From: Haplosporangium gracile
Taxonomy: Eukaryota > Mortierellomycota > Mortierellomycetes > Mortierellales > Mortierellaceae
Assembly: GCA_015499985.1 (NCBI GenBank)
Contig: JAAAUF010000260.1
Span: 984-44,528, forward strand
DNA: 43,545 nt
Direction: 5' to 3'
The notes beneath the pieces were generated by a model, which ran no database searches, was not told where the DNA came from, and saw only the letters and a list, made by a program, of their open reading frames with translations. Positions 35,001-43,545 of this stretch are shown here, one piece after another. The position numbers and the translations under genes are program-made. Each line of letters begins with the position of its first letter. The first letter of the stretch is position 1.

Positions 35001-38000
35001 TTTTTTCCTTTTGGTTAGAGACGAAGAGGCGAGGCGATTGGTTTGCCTACAGAGGGATATTCGAAAAGAGCAACAAAACGACGAAAAGGAGAAGAGGGAA
35101 AGGCGAAATTCGCCATAGGATGAAGTGAAGATCCACAGGAAATAGCAAAAAGGAGAAACGACCGGGCCTAAGTGCGAAGTGAAATCAGCGAGATGAGGCA
35201 AATATGAAAAAAAAAATCTTTCCACGGATGCAAAAAGTTGTGGATCGCCCGATTGTTTCTGTCCCTTCTCTGTCTTAGAAGAAAAAGGGCTACTTTCCCT
35301 CTTTCTTTCTCTCCCTATGGCTGACTTCTACTCTTGTCCCCACATCGCCACATACTCACCCCCATCCTGTCATTTTACGACCACGGTGTACCTTCGTCGG
35401 ACCTCTGACTACCTCTTTTCTGTGAGAAATTGGCTTGAAGGGTTCTTTCTTCCCCACTCCTTACGGCATATTCTGACAAAAATAAAGAAAGTGCAGCGAT
35501 TGAATTGGGAGTCCCTCGCGTTTCCTTCTTTGGAAATGAAAAAAGGTTTTTTTTGTGGGGGAGCTTCGTCTCTTTCTCCCTCACCGAGAACAAAGCAAGA
35601 GCGGTAAACAAAAAAAATAAAATAAGAAAGGTACAGAACAAACAAAGGGAGCATCCATTCAGGGGAAAGAGACAAATGGGACGAGTCATAAATTAGATGG
35701 TTGGTTCGAACAGAAACAGGTGGAGGTAGAGCCATCGACCGGAACCCATCGAAAACAGAGACGCACATGAGATGGATGAGCTGGCTGGCAAATTATTGCC
35801 AATAAGTTAACAACCATGTCATCTAAACAAACAAAAAAAAGAGCAACAGTAACAACTTTATTAGTGTATGGTTCGGTCATCAAAATACTGGAAGAGGCAC
35901 ACCGATGGGGACAACTCTTCTTTTCAAAAAGACCGACTTGGCTCCCTCCCTGCTATTCTTCTCCCTTTATTTTCAAAAAGAAAGGGGACCGGAATGGCAT
36001 TTGACAATTTGGCGGAGGAAGAATACACGGACTTTTGTACGTCTTCTGTTTGAACGGGCTGACAGAAACGAGAGAGGAGAGAAAGGGAGAATGAACGAGA
36101 AGATCAAAGCGGGTCTCCTTTCTTCCTCTTTGTCAGGGCGAAATGTGCGTGTGTGCGTAGCGGTATGTTCGTGCGCTTTTTTTTTTCTTTCGCTCGTTTT
36201 GTGTCTACGGGTGCCTGAAAAGAATAAAATAATTTTTCTCACGATCACACCTCAGAATTAGCCCTGACCAACTCAAACTCCTCTCCTACTCACCCCAGTA
36301 TCACATTCCCTTCCTCATTTTCCTTCTGAGGGGATGAGGCCAGAAAGCCATTCCTCTTTCTTTCCCTGCTCGTGGTGTTCGTTCTTTTTTTCTTACGACA
36401 ATAATGCCTATTACAACAGAAATGGGTCATAACTACACTTTTTCTATTCAAGGAGAGGGGAGGGAGGAATAGTGTCTACATCATTACGTCAAGGGATTTA
36501 GTCTTCGACCAGCAAGAAGCAATGGTACCATTTCCACCGCCTCTCATCTGATTACATTCTCTCCTTACAATCGAGACACCTTTCTTCTCACAAGAAAAAC
36601 AAAGACAGTGCGTCAACAGTCCATCACGTCAACCCTTCCAGCACTTTGATCCCGTTCACTCCCTCAGGAACCCGAGGCAAGCAAGCAAGTAACAAATGAA
36701 AAAAAAAATGCCTTGTTGTGCGCGTTATTAACTGTGGAATTGGAATAGCTCATTCATACTCATTCGTCATCTATTCTATTGTACTCGCTCATACTCATGC
36801 ATCAACGCAAGACCACATCCTTGTTGTGGTAATTCTTTGTTATTGTTTATGTCTCTTGGCCCGTTGTCCTCATTTCCCCACTCCGCAGATTTTGTATATT
36901 GCACATTCATCGATGGTTGCAAATTGTTTCTGGGGGAAAGGACCATTGAGGGTGAACAATGATGGGATGCATTTGTCTGACTTAAACACATTGTTTTTTG
37001 TATGCCGACAAAGCATTCATTCTTTAGTAAAACCCAGCCTTCCTTTCTGTCCTTCTTCCCTCTCCATCCAAGCCCTCTTTTTCTCTTCATCCTCAGCTCC
37101 GGTTCTTTTTCTTTACCTTTGTGTTCTTCTGGCTTAGTCATAGGTAAAAAAGGGACAGGACCATCCATCGTGCTTCCTTTGCTTTTTTGTCAGGAATGTT
37201 TGCTATTCATGTGCAAAAGGATGGGTGGTCCGTTTCCAATAAGAAGGCGCACTTTTTATTCGTAATAAGGCAGCAGGATTGCTCTCCTGACCTACGGCAA
37301 AATGTGAGGGACTTTTTTTTTTTTTTTTTATTTTGTTCACGTTTTTTTTTCTATTTTTGAAGAGTACTTTGAACCCTGAGCTTTTCAGGTTCCTTTTCAG
37401 CTAACGAGGGGTCGTTCGTTGGCCGTAGCGAGAATAAGGCGGCACCGCGAGTTACTTTTACTATGAGCACGATGTAAACGACGGCTATGTGAGTACCAAG
37501 CGAGCAATGGAGAACGAGGGAAAATGAATAATGAAAATAGCGCTTGTCGTTGTTTGGTAGATGGATGTATGATTGTTTTTGGGCGTAAGGCTAAAATAAA
37601 AGTGCATGAAGGAAAGACGGAATCCGTGGGCAGGAGGAGGTGTTGGTGCTAGTGTTGGTGGTGTGAGGGGTTTTTTATGTGATTGCGTGAATGAGTGAGT
37701 GTGCCTGAACGACAACCTTTGGCAGCAGCACATGCTGTTACTGTCGCATTCCCTATTGAATTAGGCTTTTGCTTATTCTAAAAAATAAATGACCAAAGGG
37801 GAGTAAAAATAATTTTTTTCATTCCGCTCCGAGTCGCGATTAAATTGCCCTTCCGTTACTCTATTCCCCTCTTTCCCCTCACCGCCCCCGTCATACAAAA
37901 AAAAAAAAAAAAAGGTTGCCAACTTTTTTTACTTGCCCACGGGGAACCATCGAGAGAGGCCGAGAGGTTATTTTTCTTTTTCTTAACACACATAGACTGG

Positions 38001-38147
38001 ACTGGACCTTGCTTTCTTACTGTTTAAAGTAATGTAGTTCAGTTCATTCTTGACTTGCCATTTTGCTCCGTGCTCGTCCTTTTCGTTCATCAACACATTG
38101 GTCCCTCTTGCTTCCGGTCCTTCCGTCCTTCACTTCACAAAAAACCA
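32081..38147. other. Gene-poor region of about 6 kb
   Basis: Both strands contain only short, featureless open frames. Composition is rich in poly-A/T and polypyrimidine tracts (for example T runs near 34937–34952, 35546 and 37313–37329, and an A run near 37898–37914). No tRNA, rRNA or transposase motif was recognised. Non-coding RNA or lineage-specific small genes cannot be excluded. Confidence 0.45.
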
Positions 38148-38155
38148 TATAAATA
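38148..38155 (+). promoter_or_regulatory. TATA box of the PEP carboxykinase gene
   Basis: TATAAATA lies 182 bases before the start codon and is followed by a pyrimidine-rich leader, consistent with a strong regulated fungal promoter. Confidence 0.65.
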
Positions 38156-38329
38156 CCCTTGTCACCACCCGCCTAATTTTCTTTGATTCATTTTCATCAA
38201 CTCACCTCCCCACCACCAACTAACACATCCGTCCTTTCAAGGCCACTGTTGCTTTGCTTCCTTCCTTCTCTCTCCTCTACTTCTCTCGCTGAAACTCCCC
38301 ACTCTACCACCCTAATACAACACACAAAA

Positions 38330-40174
38330 ATGGCTCCTTCCTACAGCACCAGATCGCCTGCCAGCTCCATCTACAAGCACGATGCCGCTTTGGACGCCTC
38401 CGTCGGAAAGGATGGTATCGATTACACCCGTGTCAACCTCCTCCGCAACACAGCCGTCGCCAAGCTCTACGAGGATGCTCTTCGCTACGAGCCCGGCACC
38501 TCCATCTCCTCTGCCGGTGCCCTCGTTACCTCCTCTGGAAAGAAGACCGGTCGCTCCCCCCGCGACAAGCGCATTGTTGATGAGGAGACCACTACCGAGG
38601 ACATCTGGTGGGGCCCCGTCAACACCAAGTTGTCCGAGCACGCCTTCTTGATCAACCACGAGCGTGCTGTCGACTACTTGAACACCCGTGAGCGCCTCTA
38701 CGTCTTTGACGGTTTCGCCGGCTGGGACCCCAAGTACCGGTAAGTAACTTGTCTTTATTTGCAATCCGTATATATATATATATTTTTTGCAGGACTAGGA
38801 TGCAATCGGCTCAATAGGAACCATCGGACATTGTCGGATCTGCAAATAGAAGAAAGGAACCAAAAAAAGGAGGTGAGAATGATGAATGCATCGTTTCTGA
38901 CCATCTTCATTTCTATTCTTCAATGACACAATAGCCTGAAGATCCGCGTTGTCTGCGCTCGTGCTTACCACTCTCTCTTCATGCACAACATGTTGATCCG
39001 CCCCACAGAGGAGGAGCTCAAGAACTACGGCGAGCCCGACTTCACCATCCTCAACGCCGGCGCCTTCCCCGCTAACAGATACACCACCGGCATGACCTCC
39101 AACACCTCCGTCTCGATCAACTTCAAGCTTCGCCAGATGGTCATTCTCGGAACTGAGTACGCTGGAGAGATGAAGAAGGGTGTCTTCACCATCATGCACT
39201 ACCTCATGCCCAAGGCTGGCGTTCTTTCCCTCCACTCCTCCGCTAACCAGGGATCCCAGGGCGATACCTCTCTCTTCTTCGGTCTCTCTGGAACCGGCAA
39301 GACCACCCTCTCTGCTGACCCCGCCCGTGCCTTGATTGGTGATGACGAGCACGTCTGGACCGATACTGGCGTCTTCAACATCGAGGGAGGCTGTTACGCC
39401 AAGACCATTGACCTCTCTGCTGAGAAGGAGCCCGAGATTTTCGGTGCCATCCGCTTCGGTTCCGTCCTTGAGAACGTTGTCTTTGACGAGGATACACGTG
39501 TTGTCGACTACTCTGACAAGTCCTTGACTGAGAACACCCGCTGCGCCTACCCCATTGAGTACATCCCCAACGCTCTCATTCCTTGCATTGGCAACCACCC
39601 CAAGAACATTGTCATGCTCACCTGCGATGCTCAGGGTGTCCTCCCCCCCGTCTCCAAGTTGACCTCTGCCCAGGCCATGTACCATTTCATCTCTGGATAC
39701 ACCTCCAAGATGGCCGGTACCGAGGACGGTGTCATCGAGCCTGAGGCCACCTTCTCTGCCTGCTTTGGTCAGCCCTTCTTGGTCCTCCACCCTACCCAGT
39801 ACGCCACTATGCTCGCCCAGAAGATTGGTGAGCACAAGGCTGATGTCTGGTTGATCAACACCGGCTGGAACGGCGGTGCCTACGGAACCGGCAAGCGCAT
39901 TGCTCTCAAGTACTCGCGCGCCATCGTCGATGCCATCCACAACGGCGAGCTCAAGAATGCCGAGTACGTGACCTACCCCATTTTCGGTCTCGAGATCCCC
40001 AAGGCCGTCACCGGTGTCCCCGCCGAGGTCCTCAACCCCGCCACTGCCTGGCAGGGAACCCCCGAGTCCTTCAATGCCACCGTCTCCAAGCTTGCTGCTC
40101 TCTTCAACAATAACTTTGCCAAGTACGCCGACCAGGCCACCGAGGATGTCATCGCCGCCGGCCCCAAGCTGTAA
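38330..40174 (+). CDS. PCK1: Phosphoenolpyruvate carboxykinase (ATP)
   Basis: Two exons, 38330–38739 and 38935–40174, give 549 residues, the same length as yeast Pck1. The enzyme converts oxaloacetate plus ATP to PEP, CO2 and ADP, the committed cytosolic step of gluconeogenesis. Visible features: GRSPRDKR near residue 80, FAGWDPKYR at the intron, [14 protein letters not shown] (about 252–265, kinase-1a P-loop), [20 protein letters not shown] (metal and substrate site), [33 protein letters not shown] and [15 protein letters not shown]. The P-loop form and length identify the ATP rather than the GTP type. The ATG sits in an AAAA-ATGG context. Codon use is heavily biased to C-ending codons, matching high expression. 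The intron contains a TA repeat. The opposite strand is open for 481 codons only as a by-product of this codon bias. Confidence 0.98.
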
Positions 40175-40279
40175 ATTGGCTATCTTTCTTGCCTTTTTGT
40201 CATCTACAACTCTCTCCCTTCTCTTCATTGCATTACCCACAGCATCCTACCCCATATATCCACAAAGTGTACATAATAG

Positions 40280-40285
40280 AATAAA
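40280..40285 (+). terminator. Possible polyadenylation signal of PCK1
   Basis: AATAAA occurs about 106 bases after the PCK1 stop codon, in an AT-rich stretch. Confidence 0.4.
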
Positions 40286-40582
40286 AATCATTAACAAGCA
40301 TCCTATGGTTTTCAAATCCCTTTCTGTGTGCCCCTTATTACCGAGGTTTTATTTTCGATTATCGACAAATACATACTAAACAGCCAGCAATTGAAATACC
40401 TCTTTACGCATCAATCACTGGCCAATCATACGAGGTTGCTGCGCTGCGCTCTTTTCTTACTCGCCCACAAAACACACCCTTTACCCTGCTACTGCTTTGC
40501 TCCCCTTCTTCTCTCCTTATTCCTCCAACAGAAACAAACTTTCATTCCATTCCATTCGCTTCCTTCTGACTCCTCATTCGCA

Positions 40583-42256
40583 ATGACAGGCAATCGACTG
40601 CTCAGAATCCCAGAACTGCTCTCCCTCATCGGTCAACATCTCGACCAACACGACCTCACACTTTGCATCCGCGTTTGCTGCGAATGGTTCGACACCTTTA
40701 CTCCATTTCTCTACCACACCATCGCCGTCTATGACTTTGACCTCTATTCACACAAATTTGAGGATGCCGCTACTCGTGCCCAACGATCCGCCAAGAACGC
40801 TCATCTTGCCAGCAGTGACGACGACCCTGGGTACGGGGGCAGCATGGTCTACAAGTACGCTCATCTGATCCATTCTATTGCGAGCCCCAACATTCATGCG
40901 CTAGCGTACTTGGGAGATCAGGCCGTTAACTTGACCCATGTCAGCCTCCTACCTGACTTCCCAGACCCAGTGGTATTCCGGCCTCTGTATGCCGACAACA
41001 CCGAGCGGAGAGCCTGATTCAGATACTGGAACCGTTTCCGAGACTGCGATTTCGTCGTCTCCACTTGGGTTGCCCTCATTGACAGGAACCCGGGTCTGAA
41101 ATCTGTCCGCATCGACCTCAACCACTGTGACTCAGGCGCCGAACGTATTATCCATGCTCTGGCGAAACGTGAACACTTGGAAGACGTCTATCTCGAATCG
41201 GTGGTCGAAGCCAATACCCTCGAGATGATGCTGGACCATTGCCCTCACATCCTGTCCCTTTCGGCCACTTTTGGACATCGAGATGACTATGTCCATGGTA
41301 TTGACCATCAGATCTTCAAGGCCGAATCCATGGGCTGTGTCGGTACACCGACTAATATCCGACACTTGAGTATCCGGAATACCGAGACCTGGATCTCCCA
41401 TGTTCTGCGTCGATGCCCTGACCTTCAGACCTTGATGTTGCCCTCGGTGGACATGGGCGTGTTTACCATTCTTGCCCAGGAAGTCATCACTCTCTCCTCG
41501 TCCAAATTCTTCAGCCTCCACAGCCTTGAGCTTACGCTCCGCGCACTTACCGCCGGAGCCAACAACGTTCTCACGGCGACCTTACTCAACAGCTGCTCCG
41601 CCTCATTGGCAGCCCTGACCATCACAGACATCTCCCGCCAGGATTTTGGACGGACCGTCATCCCATCAATCGACCCACTCCTCTGGTCAAGACTCGAAGA
41701 GTTCCGTTATACAGGACTGGACGTCTACGGCCTCTTCACGCCCTCATACAGTCTCTGTAACGTCTTGGCTCTCTGTCCAAACCTCCGAGTTTTTGAGGTT
41801 TCCCATACCATGGTCACCGCAACCGAGTTTCTGTCGACACGGTATGTCTGCGGGCAGTCTCTTGTTGCGCTCACCTTGACTGTTTGCAGCGATCACACAC
41901 AGATCTTTCAAGCGCCACAGCCGCAGCCAGGGCTTCAAACTCCTTTTTCTTTTCCGCTGAACGAAGTACATATGGCGGCCATGGCACAGTACGCGCTGCC
42001 CATCTCCATCCCGTTGCAACCTCAAGCCCCACAATGGCCACATCAACCCTATGTTCCTCCCTACATTCCGCCTGAGCCACCAGCATTCCAACTCGCCACT
42101 ATGGCACAATTCGAACTCCCTACCCCAATCCACCACCCTGAAGCACATCTGTCACAGCAGCCCCTTGCTTCAGCACCATTACCAATCTTCACCCCACCCT
42201 TAGCCCCGCCTCCCCCAATCATCAACAACAACAACAACAACAACAACAACAACTAA
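40583..42256 (+). pseudogene. F-box/LRR-like protein gene with an in-frame TGA
   Basis: The ATG at 40583 opens MTGNRLLRIPELLSLIGQHL, then LDQHDLTLCIRVCCEWFD, an F-box-like helix pair that in relatives binds Skp1 in SCF ubiquitin ligases. The frame meets TGA at 41015–41017 but then continues in the same frame to 42256 with leucine-rich repeats: VALIDRNPGLKSVRIDL, MMLDHCPHILSLSATF, VLRRCPDLQTLMLPSV, VLALCPNLRVFEVSH. The C terminus is Pro/Gln-rich and ends in a run of Asn. Just after the TGA, a neighbouring frame gives SLIQILEPFPRLRFRRLHLG, a convincing LRR piece, so two compensating indels (near 41012 and near 41060) may explain the stop. A 36-base GT–AG segment (40988–41023) would also remove it in phase, but is very short for an intron. 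It may be a recent pseudogene, a sequencing error or an unusual splice. Confidence 0.7.
42223..42253 (+). repeat. (AAC)n microsatellite coding for poly-Asn
   Basis: About ten tandem AAC/CAA units at the very end of the F-box-type gene, coding for its terminal asparagine run. Confidence 0.9.
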
Positions 42257-42276
42257 CACACAGTGGGTGCATGTAC

Positions 42277-42443
42277 TGCTTGGACAACACGAGAAGAAAA
42301 CACTAGCAGACATTGCCTGGGCAATGCTTGGTTAATGCTTAGACAAGGCGAAATAGGCACCAGTGGACAATGCTTTGGATAACATGAAAAAAACACTAAT
42401 GGATAACGGCTGCCACAATGCTCAGGCAATGCCAGGTCAATGC
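42277..42443. repeat. Two degenerate direct copies with CAATGC words
   Basis: Copy 1 (42277–42338) and copy 2 (42371–42443) both run from TGCTTGGA/TGCTTTGGAT through AAACACTA to CAATGC and TCAATGC/TTAATGC, with indels between them. Confidence 0.55.
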
Positions 42444-42629
42444 AAAAAAATAAATAAAAAAAACGCACTGATTCGGGTACTGCTGACCCAAGTCATAATC
42501 AAAGCGTACCCCACACAAGCGCAAAACACAGAGCAAACTTAAACAAGTTGTGTGATCCCCTTCCCTCGCTCACACTCACATGTTCTCCTTCGATTGATGG
42601 CCTTGCTTTTTTACAGCTAAGGAGGAAGC

Positions 42630-42732
42630 CAAGAGAGAGAGGGAAACACAAAGAAAAAGAGAGAGAGGGAGTCAAAAAGAGGGAGAGAGAACTAAAAAGT
42701 GAGAAAAGAGTAATAGAGAGGGGGACAGAAAA

Positions 42733-42769
<37 letters not shown>

Positions 42770-42900
42770 GGGAATCAAAAAGAGAGAGGGAGTCAAAAAG
42801 AGAGAGAGAGTTAAAAAAAAGAGAGGGAAACAAAGAGAGAGAAAAGAGTGATAGAGAGGTAGACAGAAAAAGAGAGAGAAAGGGGGGGGAGGGGGGAAAC
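42630..42900. repeat. GA-rich microsatellite
   Basis: Repeated GAGAGAGA and GAGGGAGTCAAAAAGAGAG words. The purest part is a (GA)n run at about 42735–42760, and the words containing GTCAAAAAG recur as a higher-order unit. Confidence 0.9.
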
Positions 42901-43504
42901 AATGTGAGAGGCGGACAAAAAAAGATGGGTAGAAAGGGAGAGGCAGGCAAAAAGAGGGTGACAGGGGCAAAAGACAAAAAAGAGAAGAGGACAGATTGGA
43001 AGGGGAGCTTCTTAACAAAGGCGGCAGAGTGGTCGTCCTCCATCGAGATATCAAGCAAGGTGTGCAAGCAACAACACCCGCAGACGAAGGGAATGATTAA
43101 AGTGCGCATACAAGAGCTATTTTCTGATGTGGATTGCTGATATTCGGGGTGCCAGAAATGGCAAAGAGGGAGAACGACGGCTGGCACAGGTCAAATGACC
43201 TTTTTGCCAGCGGCGTGTCAAAAAAAAAAGTATAAAAAGCATGTTTATTCTGACAGGGAATTTTGATTCCACTCATGCACCCTGTCCCAGGACACACAGC
43301 GGAACTGGATGGTGCTCTCTTTTTTGATTTTAGGCAAGCGCGTAATTTTCAACCCGCTCAAACGGAACCAAATAAACGCTTAAGCGGAAAATAATAACCG
43401 CTGTTGCAGACCCAAAAAACCGCGCTGAAAACAGCCACCCACTAATCGCAGCTATGTCATAACATCAGGCGTCACAACGGAACATTTTGGTACAGTCGAA
43501 AGTG

Positions 43505-43545
43505 GTTTTTATGGCCATTCTGATAGTGAAAACGGCCATAAAAAC
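43505..43545. repeat. Perfect 12-bp inverted repeat at the window end
   Basis: GTTTTTATGGCC at 43505–43516 is the exact reverse complement of GGCCATAAAAAC at 43534–43545, with a 17-base spacer. It could form a hairpin or be the palindromic tip of a repeat element that continues beyond the window. Confidence 0.8.

Larger units (their letters stand above)
42257..43545. other. Simple-sequence-rich flank, no gene seen
   Basis: This 3' flank of the F-box-type gene consists of a degenerate direct repeat, a long GA tract and an AT-rich end. Long open frames over 42550–43190 on both strands are products of the GA/CT composition. Confidence 0.6.

Noticed and set aside
32200..38100. Possible CRISPR array, rRNA or tRNA cluster in the gene-poor region
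   Set aside because: No regularly spaced repeats, no rRNA-like conserved words and no cloverleaf with a convincing T-loop could be identified by eye.
38795..40240. A 481-codon open frame on the minus strand opposite PEP carboxykinase
   Set aside because: It is rich in Gly, Val, Glu and Asp without domain features, as expected from the complement of strongly C-biased codons; the plus strand is an unmistakable PCK1.
42548..43187. Open frames on both strands, one of 171 codons
   Set aside because: They consist of Arg/Glu or Ser/Leu/Phe repeats produced by the GA/CT microsatellite.

Overview
This window looks like nuclear DNA of a Mortierellomycotina-type fungus (Mucoromycota). Genes carry many short GT–AG introns, flanks are rich in poly-T, CT and GA tracts, and several protein families resemble lineage-expanded Mortierella types: FAD monooxygenases, F-box/LRR proteins and very large repeat proteins. 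Placement is from recall of those families; no search was run. All splice sites are read by eye from GT–AG signals plus reading-frame continuity.

Left part (1–16.4 kb, minus strand) is dynamic. It begins with an FAD-dependent monooxygenase gene whose seven exons can be followed but which carries a one-base frameshift and a TGG-to-TGA-type stop. Next is a family of giant repeat proteins: a decayed copy of the C-terminal third (3.15–5.25 kb), a nearly complete six-exon gene of about 2464 codons (5.35–13.17 kb), and a decayed copy of only the first two exons (15.92–16.36 kb). All point the same way, as expected for birth and death by unequal exchange. The large member has a coiled coil, a conserved block, and at least six degenerate repeats of a leucine-rich module, but one in-frame TAG in exon 5.

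Middle part (16.7–30.3 kb) is conserved housekeeping: an ERCC1/Rad10 nuclease subunit (+), cofactor-independent phosphoglycerate mutase (−), an MFSD10-like major facilitator transporter (+), and a multi-BRCT scaffold of the Rtt107/Brc1 type (−). Two of these, ERCC1 and the BRCT scaffold, act in DNA repair.

Right part (30.3–43.5 kb) holds a decayed F-box/LRR-like fragment (−), about 6 kb with no gene I can support, ATP-dependent PEP carboxykinase (+) with a TATA box, and an F-box/LRR gene (+) interrupted by an in-frame TGA. The end is simple-sequence DNA and a perfect 12-bp inverted repeat at the window edge. Phosphoglycerate mutase and PEP carboxykinase share gluconeogenesis but are separate transcription units. 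The least explained feature is the giant repeat-protein family with its truncated satellites.
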